Shown here: positions 7,942 to 16,545 of the stretch, piece by piece
How positions within the stretch are numbered: the first letter of the stretch is position 1
Layout of the letters: every line of letters begins with the position of its first letter
NCBI RefSeq assembly: GCF_017744395.1
Contig: NZ_JAGIBI010000001.1
Span: 496,001-560,000 of the forward strand
DNA from: Herbaspirillum sp.
GTDB lineage: Bacteria > Pseudomonadota > Gammaproteobacteria > Burkholderiales > Burkholderiaceae_D
DNA length: 64,000 bases
Reading direction: 5' to 3'
Translations under genes and position numbers: made by a program
Notes under the pieces: generated by a model
What the model was told of the DNA's origin: nothing
Databases searched by the model: none
The model's input: the letters and a program-made list of their open reading frames with translations, nothing else

Positions 7942-9135
7942 TTGCTGCAACGCCGTTTGTACACCGGGCGCGACATGGCGCGCGTGCAAAGTATCGAAGA
8001 ACTGCGCGCCATCGCGCGCAAGCGGGTGCCCAATTTCTGTTTCGAATACGTCGAGGGCGGTTCTGAAGAGGAGGCCAGCCTGCGCCGCAACCGGGAAGTA
8101 TTTTCCGACATTTCCTTCCTGCCGCGCACACTGGTCGACGTGAAGACGCGCAACCAGGGCATTTCGCTGTTCGGCCAACGCAGCGCCTCGCCGTTCATGA
8201 TCGGCCCGACCGGCTTCAGCGGCCTGCTCAGCCGCGAAGGCGACGTCTCCATGGCCAAGGCCGCCGCCGCCGCGGGAGTGCCGTTCGTGCTGACCAACGT
8301 CTCGACCACGTCGGTGGAAAACGTCGTCAAGCGCGCCGGCGGGCGGATCTGGATGCAGGTCTACATGTACCGCACGCGCGCTTTCGTCGAAAAGGTCGCG
8401 CAGCGCGCCCGCGATGCCGGCGTCGAAACGCTGGTGCTGACCACCGACAGCGCCGTCTACGGCAAGCGCGAATGGGACGTGCGCAATTTTTCCTCGCCGA
8501 TGTCGCTGGACTGGCGCAACAAGATCGACGTGCTCAGGCACCCGCGCTGGATAGTCGACATCCTTTACCCGAACGGCTTCCCGCATTTCGCCAACCTGGG
8601 CGACCTGCTGCCGCCGGGGCAGACCAGCGTGCGCGGCGCGGCTTCCTCGATCCTGGGGCAGCAGCTCGATCCTTCGCTGTCGTGGCGGGATGTGGAATGG
8701 CTGCGCGATATCTGGAAGGGCAAGCTGGTCATCAAGGGCATCATGACGGCGCAGGATGCCGAGCGCGCCGTGGCCGTGGGCGCCGACGGCATCGTGCTGT
8801 CCAACCATGGCGGCCGCCAGCTCGACAGCGCGCTGTCGCCGATGGACGTGCTGCCGGAAGTGGCGGCGGCGGTGAACAAGCGCCTGGCGGTGATGCTGGA
8901 CGGCGGTTTCAGGCGCGGCGCCGACGTGGTCAAGGCCGTCGCCCTGGGCGCCGATGCCGTGCTGCTGGGGCGCGCCACCACCTACGGCCTGGCGGCCGGC
9001 GGCCAGGCCGGCGCGGCGCGCGCGCTGGAAATCATGCGCAGCGAGGTCGACCGCGTGCTGGGCTTGCTGGGTTGTCCTGACATCGCGCAAGTGGACCGCA
9101 GCTATCTGCGCAGCCAGCGCTTCGGTATTTCCTGA
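7942..9135 (+). CDS. FMN-dependent alpha-hydroxy-acid dehydrogenase ((S)-mandelate/L-lactate dehydrogenase-like)
   Basis: About 397 residues, TIM-barrel FMN flavoprotein. Recognisable are YVEGGSEEEASLRRN, MIGPTGFSGLL, the FMN-binding VLTTDSAVYGKRE, catalytic His/Arg in VLSNHGGRQLDSA, and the phosphate-binding LDGGFRRGADVVKA. The order and spacing look most like MdlB of Pseudomonas, with L-lactate dehydrogenase LldD as the alternative. It oxidises a 2-hydroxy acid to the 2-keto acid, probably at the inner membrane with transfer to quinone. The start is uncertain: TTG 7942 has a G-rich site upstream, TTG 7921 is possible, and ATG 7975 would drop a segment I expect to be conserved (LLQRRLYTGRD). 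Confidence 0.88.
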   Translation: MLQRRLYTGRDMARVQSIEELRAIARKRVPNFCFEYVEGGSEEEASLRRNREVFSDISFLPRTLVDVKTRNQGISLFGQRSASPFMIGPTGFSGLLSREGDVSMAKAAAAAGVPFVLTNVSTTSVENVVKRAGGRIWMQVYMYRTRAFVEKVAQRARDAGVETLVLTTDSAVYGKREWDVRNFSSPMSLDWRNKIDVLRHPRWIVDILYPNGFPHFANLGDLLPPGQTSVRGAASSILGQQLDPSLSWRDVEWLRDIWKGKLVIKGIMTAQDAERAVAVGADGIVLSNHGGRQLDSALSPMDVLPEVAAAVNKRLAVMLDGGFRRGADVVKAVALGADAVLLGRATTYGLAAGGQAGAARALEIMRSEVDRVLGLLGCPDIAQVDRSYLRSQRFGIS

Positions 9136-9171
9136 CGCGCCGGCATGGCCCGTACCCGGTTGCGGGCCGTG

Positions 9172-10563
9172 TCAGCCGTCGCGCAACTCGGGGAAACTCA
9201 ACACCACCATAAAGCTGCCGTCGCTGCCGTCGTCGAAGCGCAAGGCGCCGCCGTGCGCGCGCATCACTTCCTCGACGATCGACAGGCCCAGGCTGGCGCC
9301 GACGCGTCCGCCGCTGCGCGGGGAGAACGGCTTGCGGATGCGTTCGCGGTCGGCGGCGGGGATGCCGGGGCCGTCGTCGATGACGTACAGGGAAACCTGC
9401 CCGCCGGCATGCTCCAGCCGCACGTGCAGGAAACTGCGCGCGCCATATTGCAGGGCGTTGCCCAGCACGTTCTTGACCGCTTCGCGCAGGCTGATGGCGT
9501 CGCCCATGATGGTGCAGGGCGCGTCCGGCGCGTCCAGGGCGACATCCAGGTCGCGCTCCTGGTGCGACAGCATGTCGGCCATTTCCTGGCGCACCAGCAG
9601 CGCCAGGTCGATGCGCTCGGGCGCGACGGAGTCGCTGCGGTGCTGCACCATCGCATGGTTGATCAGCTGGTTCACCAGCGCGCCCAGGTGGCGGGTGCGT
9701 TCGCTCAGGCGCTGCAGGTGGCGCTGGCGGCCGGCCTCGTCGCTTTGCGCCGACAGCAGTTCCATCTGCGCCACCAGCGCCGTGACCGGCGTGCGCAACT
9801 GGTGGGCGGCGTCGCCGATCACGCGCCGCATGGTGGCGCGGTGCACCGCCAGCCGCTGCATGAAGGCATTGATGGCCGAGACCAGCGCATGCGTTTCGGC
9901 CGGCACGGTCAGGTTCAGCGGCGAGAGGTCGTTGAGGTCGCGTTCGCGGATGGCGGCTTCGATGCGCTTCAGCGGCGCCAGCGCCTGGTACAGCGTGAAC
10001 ATGGCCGCCACCAGCGTCAGCACGCTCATGGCGATGATCACCAGCAGCGCCTTGCTGCCCAGGCTTTGGGCGAACGACATGCGGGCATTGGTGGTCTGGG
10101 CCAGCACGATCACCGCCCACGGGTGCGGGCCGGCGACCGGCATGCGGCGGCCGATGATGGCCATGCGCACCGGCGTGCCCAGGTATTGGCCGTCGCGCAG
10201 CAGCGGGCCATGTTCCAGTTCATTCCAGGGGATGTCGGGGCGGAAATCGCCATCGCCGGCGATCACCCGGCCTTGCGGGTCGAACACCACGTAGATCGAA
10301 TGGTCGCCGGTGCCCAGCATCGACAGCGCCGCCAGCGGCACGTCGACGTTGACGGCGCCGTTCTCGTACCAGGTGTTTTCGGCGATCTGCAGCGCGCTGC
10401 CGGAAAGGATGCGGTCGTAGGCCTGGTTGGCCGCCAGCTGGGTCGAGATCCAGATGGCGATCAGCAGGGCGGCGGCGCTGATGGCCAGCACCGCGCCCAT
10501 GCGGGTGACCAGCCGGACATAGAGCGAACGTCCGGCGACGACGTGCTGCGCGCGCGGTTGCAT
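9172..10563 (-). CDS. Sensor histidine kinase, TctE-like
   Basis: 463 residues. There is a first membrane helix at about 22-42, a periplasmic sensor region of about 125 residues (2CSK_N type), a second helix at about 172-192, then HAMP-like linker, phosphoacceptor His254 in GDAAHQLRTPV, the N box NVLGNALQYG, and G boxes DDGPGIP and GLSIVEEV. The ATG overlaps the TGA of the upstream regulator gene, so the two are translationally coupled. TctE-type sensors commonly respond to tricarboxylates and control TctCBA uptake, but no tctCBA genes lie next to it. The ligand is unknown. Confidence 0.92.
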   Translation of the reverse strand: MQPRAQHVVAGRSLYVRLVTRMGAVLAISAAALLIAIWISTQLAANQAYDRILSGSALQIAENTWYENGAVNVDVPLAALSMLGTGDHSIYVVFDPQGRVIAGDGDFRPDIPWNELEHGPLLRDGQYLGTPVRMAIIGRRMPVAGPHPWAVIVLAQTTNARMSFAQSLGSKALLVIIAMSVLTLVAAMFTLYQALAPLKRIEAAIRERDLNDLSPLNLTVPAETHALVSAINAFMQRLAVHRATMRRVIGDAAHQLRTPVTALVAQMELLSAQSDEAGRQRHLQRLSERTRHLGALVNQLINHAMVQHRSDSVAPERIDLALLVRQEMADMLSHQERDLDVALDAPDAPCTIMGDAISLREAVKNVLGNALQYGARSFLHVRLEHAGGQVSLYVIDDGPGIPAADRERIRKPFSPRSGGRVGASLGLSIVEEVMRAHGGALRFDDGSDGSFMVVLSFPELRDG

Positions 10564-11252
10564 CAGTGCAGCGCGCCGCCGTCGGCCGGCGCATGCAGCA
10601 CCAGCTGGTAGCCCAGGCCGCGCAGGGTGCGGATCTCGAAGGCGGCGCCGGCCAGCTTCTTGCGCAGGCGCGCCACGTATTGCTCGACGGTGTTGGCGTT
10701 GGGCGTGTCGTCCACCGTGAACAGGCGATCCATCAGTTCGTCCTTGTTGAAGATGCGCCCCGGGCGGGCGGCGATGATCTCCAGCAGCGTCACCTCGCGC
10801 CGGGTCAGATCGATCGGCGCGCCGTCCAGCGTGGCGCTGCGGCTCTTGCGGTCGATGCTGACGTTGGCGCAGTGGATCAGGTTGGTGGACTCGCCGCCGC
10901 TGCGGCGCAGCAGCACGCGGATGCGCGCATCCAGCTCGCGGAAGTCGAAGGGCTTGATCAGGTAGTCGTCGGCGCCCAGGTCGAGCGCGCGCACGCGTTC
11001 CTCGATCTCGGCGCAGGCGGTCAGCATCAGCACCGGGGTTTTCTGGCCGCGCCCGCGCAATTGCTCCAGCAGCGAAAAGCCGTCCTGCTGCGGCAGCATG
11101 ACGTCCAGGATCACCAGGTCGTAGGACTCGGCCATGCGGCGGCCGGCGGCGGCGCCGTTGCTTTCCCATTCCACGGTGTGGCCGATGCGGGCGAGGTGGG
11201 ACACGATGGCCTCGGCCACGTCAGAGGTATCTTCGACCAGCAGGATACGCAT
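10563..11252 (-). CDS. Response regulator, OmpR/PhoB family, TctD-like
   Basis: 229 residues. The receiver domain has phosphoacceptor Asp50 (LVILDVMLP), acidic pocket ED at 7-8, and the conserved Lys in YLIKPFDF. The C-terminal winged helix (residues about 130-222) includes DLTRREVTLLEII and TVEQYVARLRKKL and ends with a GLGYQL turn. Partner of the downstream TctE-like kinase, with a 1-base ATGA junction. The nearest upstream gene is the broken GNAT-Rnk gene 42 bp away on the same strand. Confidence 0.93.
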   Translation of the reverse strand: MRILLVEDTSDVAEAIVSHLARIGHTVEWESNGAAAGRRMAESYDLVILDVMLPQQDGFSLLEQLRGRGQKTPVLMLTACAEIEERVRALDLGADDYLIKPFDFRELDARIRVLLRRSGGESTNLIHCANVSIDRKSRSATLDGAPIDLTRREVTLLEIIAARPGRIFNKDELMDRLFTVDDTPNANTVEQYVARLRKKLAGAAFEIRTLRGLGYQLVLHAPADGGALH

Positions 11253-11294
11253 GGGTTGTCTCCGGTTTGTTGCGACGCCGCAGCCGTGGCCGAT

Positions 11295-12205
11295 TTACAG
11301 ATGGAAATCGCCCGCGGCTTCCGGCTGGTAAAGCACTTTCTCGATGCCGATACGGCAGGTCCGGCCCGGGATCCGCCAGTCGATGGTATCGCCTTCCTTG
11401 TAGCCCAGGATCGCGGTGCGACGCCGGAGAAAATCGACAGTTTTCCGGCGCTGCCGTCGGCGTCTTGCGGATAGACCAGGTCCACTTCCATTTCCTCGTC
11501 GTCCAGGTGCAGCAAGGCCCTTGAGTTCATCGTGACCACATCCCGCGCCACCTGCCGCGCATCGACGACCGTGGCCCGCTCGATCTCGTACTCCAGGTCG
11601 ACCACATCCGGGCCTTGCTCCAGCATGACCAGGTCCCTGAGCCGGGCCTGGTCGATTTCCGTGATGTAGATATCGGAAGGGCCGCCCGCGGCGCCTTCGC
11701 GCAGGAGCTGGAGATAACGCACCGAGCTCATGGCGAACGACTTCAGCGTGGGCGTTTCGCTGTCGAGCAGGAAACCGCAGCGCAGGAAGGCATTCAGCGA
11801 GCGTGTGTTGTCCGCGTGGATCTTGGCGATGATTTTCTCGGCCCGCATGTCGAAGAAGGCCAGTTTCATGCCTTCGCGCAGGGCGCTGGCGCCGAGCTTC
11901 CGGCCCCAGTTGTCGCGGTTGCCGATGACCAGGACGATCTCGCAGTCCGGCCCCGTCTTGACGAGGCGGACGAAGCCCACCGGCACGTCATGCCGGTCGT
12001 AGGCCATGAAGAAGCGGCCGCCCTGGTTGAACAGGTGGGTCAGGATCGGCAACTGGACGCGGCCGATGACTTGTTCGATGAAGCGGGAGACATTGCGCGA
12101 ATCGCTCAGGTAGCGGATGACGCTTTCGTCTTCCAGCCAGTCCATCAGATTCAACGCGTTTGCCCGGGTGATCTCGGGGCACAGAGAAATGAAAGGCTTG
12201 CTCAT
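11295..12205 (-). pseudogene. GNAT acetyltransferase-Rnk (GreA-like) fusion, interrupted by a frameshift
   Basis: Reading from ATG 12205 (MSKPFISLCPEI) the first 180 or so residues form a GNAT acetyltransferase (core GNRDNWGRKLGASALREG, then NTRSLNAFLRCGF). Then comes a nucleoside diphosphate kinase regulator/GreA C-terminal domain (DIYITEIDQARLRDL...DLVYPQDADGSAGKLSIFS). Near 11425-11435 the frame breaks: after KLSIFS the expected TAILGYKEGDTIDWRIPG...AAGDFHL continues in the neighbouring frame and ends at TAA 11295-11297. One missing base restores an intact gene (911 bp, i.e. 912 minus 1). Without correction the original frame reads on into the response regulator gene. It may be a real inactivation or a sequencing error. 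Confidence 0.8.
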
Positions 12206-12475
12206 TTTCACCACACTAGGTTGCAAGAATAAAAGCCTTTCATGGCTGCGGCCATGACGGTTCTTTCGACAGAACGCGCTATTTTAATGCAGAGGGCGCC
12301 AGCGGGGGAGTCCGATGTCCCGAATGCAACATCTTGCGTGCCACGGACAGGCGGCCGCTTCCTGAACTGCGAGCTTGCCGGGGCAAAGAATCCGGCTGTC
12401 AGAATTTAGTCAGATTCGTTACAGCTTCGCGCCCTAGCATTGCCGTCAACCATTAAAAACAAACTGGAGACCTGC

Positions 12476-13267
<792 letters not shown>

Positions 13268-13295
13268 TCGGCGCGGCCACAGCCAGGAGACATAC

Positions 13296-14168
13296 ATGAA
13301 CAACAACACCTTGCCCTTCGTCCGCCCGGAAATCGTGGTGGAACCCAACCGCAACGCCACCGCTGAAGTGCAGCGCCCGCTGTCGGCTTTCGAGTCGCTG
13401 TACCGCATGGGCTGGCTGCGCAAGACCGCGATCCTGCTGGTGCTGGCGGTGATCTGGGAAATCTACGGCCGCTGGCTGGACAACGCGCTGCTGTTCCCCA
13501 GCTTCAGCGAAACCCTGGCAGCTTTCCTGGACGGCCTGGGCAGCGGCGTGCTGCTGCAGCGCGCCGCGGTGTCGATGCAGACGCTGCTGGTGGGCTACGG
13601 CCTTGGCATCCTGCTGGCGGGCCTGCTGACGACGGTCGCCATCAGCTCGCGCATCGGCAACGACCTGCTGGAAACCCTGACTTCGATGTTCAACCCGCTG
13701 CCCGCCATCGCCTTGCTGCCGCTGGCGCTGATCTGGTTCGGCCTGGGCACCGGCAGCATCATCTTCGTGCTGGTGCACTCGGTGCTGTGGGCCGTGGCGT
13801 TGAATACCCACGGCGGTTTCCGCGCGGTCTCCAATACCTTGCGCATGGTGGGGCAGAACTACGGCCTGCGCCGTTTCTCGCTGGTCAAATCGATCCTGAT
13901 TCCGGCCGCCTTCCCGAGCATCCTGACCGGCCTCAAGGTGGGCTGGGCCTTCGCCTGGCGTACCCTGATCGCCGCCGAGCTGGTGTTCGGCGTGTCTTCC
14001 GGCTCGGGCGGCCTGGGCTGGTACATCTTCGAAAACCGCAACCAGCTGGAAACCGCCAACGTGTTCTCGGGCCTGTTCTTCGTGATCATGATCGGCCTGG
14101 TCGTGGAAAACCTGATCTTCGCCCAGATCGAGAAGCGCACCATCCGCCGCTGGGGCATGCAGCACTGA
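13296..14168 (+). CDS. ABC transporter permease (nitrate/sulfonate/taurine type)
   Basis: 290 residues with about six transmembrane helices. The first (residues 45-62, AILLVLAVIWEIYGRW) follows a 40-residue cytosolic tail. The EAA loop contacting the ATPase is recognisable in the stretch after LRRFSLVKSILIPAAFPSILTGLKVG. Family and length fit SsuC/TauC/NrtB permeases. AGGAGACATAC precedes ATG 13296, 28 bp after the ATPase gene. Confidence 0.93.
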   Translation: MNNNTLPFVRPEIVVEPNRNATAEVQRPLSAFESLYRMGWLRKTAILLVLAVIWEIYGRWLDNALLFPSFSETLAAFLDGLGSGVLLQRAAVSMQTLLVGYGLGILLAGLLTTVAISSRIGNDLLETLTSMFNPLPAIALLPLALIWFGLGTGSIIFVLVHSVLWAVALNTHGGFRAVSNTLRMVGQNYGLRRFSLVKSILIPAAFPSILTGLKVGWAFAWRTLIAAELVFGVSSGSGGLGWYIFENRNQLETANVFSGLFFVIMIGLVVENLIFAQIEKRTIRRWGMQH

Positions 14169-14222
14169 GCCTCCAAGGCCGCCCAAGATACCGATAAACT
14201 TCCGATAATGAAGGAGACGACA

Positions 14223-15248
14223 ATGATGAACCGCCGCATTTTTTCCCGCATGATGATCGCCGCCACGCTGGCGCTGCCGATGGTTGCCGCAACCGGCACC
14301 GCCCGCGCCGAGGCGACCGAGGTGCGCCTCTCGCACGGCTACGGCCTGCTGTACTTGCCGCTGATGGTGATCCGCGACCAAGGCCTGGTCGAGAAGCACG
14401 CCAAGGCGCTCGGCCTGGGCGACGTCAAGACCAAGTGGGTGCTGCTCGATGGCGGCAACGTGATCAACGACGCCATGCTGGCGGGCAATCTCGACATCGC
14501 CGGTACCGGCGCCCCCGGTTTCGTGACACTGTGGTCCAAGGCGCGCGGCATCCCGCGTTCGGAAGTGGTGGGCCTGGGCGCGTTGTCGACCTCGCCGCTG
14601 TGGCTCAACACCAATAACCCCAACGTCAAGTCCCTGAAGGATTTCACCGCCAAGGACAAGATCGCCATCCCCGGCATCAAGACCTCGCTGTCGGCCGTGC
14701 TGCTGCAGATGGCCGCGGCCAAGACTTTCGGCATCGAGAACTACGCCAAGCTGGACCCGCTGACGGTCGGCCTGTCGCATCCGGAAGCCATGGGCTCGCT
14801 GCTGTCGGGCAAGACCGAGATCACCGCCCACTTCACTTCGCCGCCGTTCTCCTACCAGGAAGCCAAGGAGCCGCGCATCACCCGCGTGCTCAATACTTCC
14901 GACGTGCTGGGCCACATCACCATGGACGTGGTGTTCTCGCTGAAGTCGTTTACCGAGAAGAACCCCAAGCTGACCCAGGCCTTCATGGCGGCGCAGGAAG
15001 AAGCCAACGCCTACATCGCCAAGAACCGCAAGGGCGCGGCCGAGACCTTCCTGCGCGTGTCGAAGATGAAGCTGCCGCAGGCGGAAGTGGAGCAGATGCT
15101 GGCCGACCCCGGCACCGAGTTCTCGACCACGCCGGTGGACATCATGCAATACGTGCTGTTCATGAGCAAAGCCGGCACCATCAAGACCAAGCCGGCGGTA
15201 TGGAACGAGATGTTCGTGCCGGCGTTCAAGGATCGCAAGGGCAGTTGA
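14223..15248 (+). CDS. ABC transporter substrate-binding protein (SsuA/NMT1-like)
   Basis: 341 residues. A Sec signal peptide covers 1-29 (cleavage after ARA). The mature protein has the NMT1/SsuA-like layout: VRLSHGYGLLYLPLMVIRDQGLVEKH, then DGGNVINDAMLAGNLDIAGTGAPGFVTLW. It would bind an anion or nitrogen/sulfur compound in the periplasm and deliver it to the 12476-14168 transporter. The ligand cannot be named; LysR- or cys-type genes that would point to sulfonates are absent. AAGGAGACGACA sets the start at ATG 14223 or 14226. A terminator follows at 15278. Confidence 0.92.
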   Translation: MMNRRIFSRMMIAATLALPMVAATGTARAEATEVRLSHGYGLLYLPLMVIRDQGLVEKHAKALGLGDVKTKWVLLDGGNVINDAMLAGNLDIAGTGAPGFVTLWSKARGIPRSEVVGLGALSTSPLWLNTNNPNVKSLKDFTAKDKIAIPGIKTSLSAVLLQMAAAKTFGIENYAKLDPLTVGLSHPEAMGSLLSGKTEITAHFTSPPFSYQEAKEPRITRVLNTSDVLGHITMDVVFSLKSFTEKNPKLTQAFMAAQEEANAYIAKNRKGAAETFLRVSKMKLPQAEVEQMLADPGTEFSTTPVDIMQYVLFMSKAGTIKTKPAVWNEMFVPAFKDRKGS

Positions 15249-15277
15249 TTTGCCGGCCTGCTGTCTGGGCGCATCTG

Positions 15278-15305
15278 AAAAAGGCTTCCTGAGGGAAGCC
15301 TTTTT
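15278..15305 (+). terminator. Rho-independent terminator after the ABC transporter operon
   Basis: AAAAAGGCTTCC pairs with GGAAGCCTTTTT around a TGAG loop, 30 bp after the substrate-binding gene stop. A tract on the left and T tract on the right. Confidence 0.88.
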
Positions 15306-15396
15306 CATGGGCGTTTCCTGCCGGCCGATACGAAAAAATCCCTGGAGCGGCGGTATTCCCGCGTCGGGGTATTGCCAGGCAATGTGCAAATGCAGC

Positions 15397-15426
15397 TTGT
15401 CCGTCGATATTTTTTGGTGCTATTCT
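15397..15426 (+). promoter_or_regulatory. Predicted promoter of the ribose operon
   Basis: A -35-like TTGTCC at 15397-15402 and a -10-like TATTCT at 15421-15426 are separated by 18 bp. The expected start point would be near 15433, at the left edge of the palindromic operator. Confidence 0.45.
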
Positions 15427-15433
15427 TTGCTGC

Positions 15434-15449
15434 GCGCAAACGTTTGCGC
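15434..15449. promoter_or_regulatory. rbsO: LacI-family operator of the ribose operon
   Basis: A perfect 16-bp palindrome, GCGCAAACGTTTGCGC, centred on CG as in PurR/RbsR/CcpA-type LacI operators (core AAACGTTT). It lies 61 bp before rbsB and overlaps the predicted transcription start, where repressor binding would block initiation. The LacI-type gene at 19155-20153 in the same operon is the likely ligand-responsive repressor. Confidence 0.75.
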
Positions 15450-15509
15450 ACCCATTAACGGTAATCAACATCGTTGAAAAGCCGATAACACCAGAATATG
15501 GAGACATGA

Positions 15510-16457
15510 ATGAAAAATCTGACCCGCCGCCAATTCGCGCTCGCCGCATTGCTCGCATGCTCGGTACTGCCCGCCGCCGTCATGGCGCAGACGCCGGCCA
15601 AACCCAAGGTCGCGCTGGTGATGAAATCGCTGGCCAACGAATTTTTCCTGAACATGGAAAACGGCGCGCGCGAACACCAGAAGGCGCATGCCAGCCAGTA
15701 CGACCTGATCGCCAACGGCATCAAGGACGAACAGGACACCGCCAACCAGATCAAGATCATCGAACAGATGATCGTCTCCAAGGTCAACGCGCTGGTGATT
15801 GCGCCGGCCGACTCCAAGGCCCTGGTGCCGGTGGTGAAGAAGGCGATCGACGCCGGCATCATCGTGGTCAACATCGACAACAAGCTCGATGATGCGGCGC
15901 TCAAGGAGAAGGGTATCAGTGTGCCTTTCGTCGGCCCGGATAACCGCAAGGGCGCCAAGCTGGCCGGCGACTATCTCGGCAAGCAACTGAAGAAGGGCGA
16001 CAAGGTCGCCATCATCGAAGGCGTGTCGACCACCGTCAACGCGCAGCAGCGCACGCTGGGCTTCCAGGATGCGATGAAGGAAGTCGGCGCCAACGTCGTG
16101 ACCGTGCAGTCGGGCCAATGGGAAATCGACCAGGGCAACAAGGTGGCCGCTTCCATCCTCAACGCCCATCCTGACATCAAGGCCATCCTGGCCGGCAACG
16201 ACAACATGGCGCTGGGCGCGGTGGCCGCGATCCGCGCCGCCGGCAAGGCCGGCAAGGTGCTGCTGGTGGGTTACGACAACATCAACGCCATCAAGCCGAT
16301 GCTTAAGGATGGCCGCGTGCTGGCGACCGTCGACCAGTTCGCCTCGCAGCAGGCCGTGAACGGCATCGAAATCGCCTTGAAGGCGGTGACCGAGAAAAAG
16401 TCGCAGAGCAGCCTGGGCGGCATCGTCGAGACCAAGGTTTCGCTGATCACCAAGTAA
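15510..16457 (+). CDS. rbsB: Ribose ABC transporter substrate-binding protein
   Basis: 315 residues, periplasmic sugar-binding protein of the RbsB family. The signal peptide is about residues 1-26 (VMA|QTPAK). The mature chain has KVALVMKSLANEFF at the first beta-alpha unit, NIDNKL in the hinge region, ILAGNDNMALGAV and GYDNINAIKPML near the C-terminus. Ribose is inferred from rbsK and rbsD in the same operon; other pentoses are possible. First gene of rbsBACRKD, 61 bp after a LacI-type operator. Confidence 0.9.
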   Translation: MKNLTRRQFALAALLACSVLPAAVMAQTPAKPKVALVMKSLANEFFLNMENGAREHQKAHASQYDLIANGIKDEQDTANQIKIIEQMIVSKVNALVIAPADSKALVPVVKKAIDAGIIVVNIDNKLDDAALKEKGISVPFVGPDNRKGAKLAGDYLGKQLKKGDKVAIIEGVSTTVNAQQRTLGFQDAMKEVGANVVTVQSGQWEIDQGNKVAASILNAHPDIKAILAGNDNMALGAVAAIRAAGKAGKVLLVGYDNINAIKPMLKDGRVLATVDQFASQQAVNGIEIALKAVTEKKSQSSLGGIVETKVSLITK

Positions 16458-16545
16458 GCAGCCTTGCTTTGACTTGATTTGCGGATGGCCGGTGCCCGAA
16501 TTGTGGCGCCGGCTGCCCGCCATGTTCCAACCAGCACCGCCGCCC

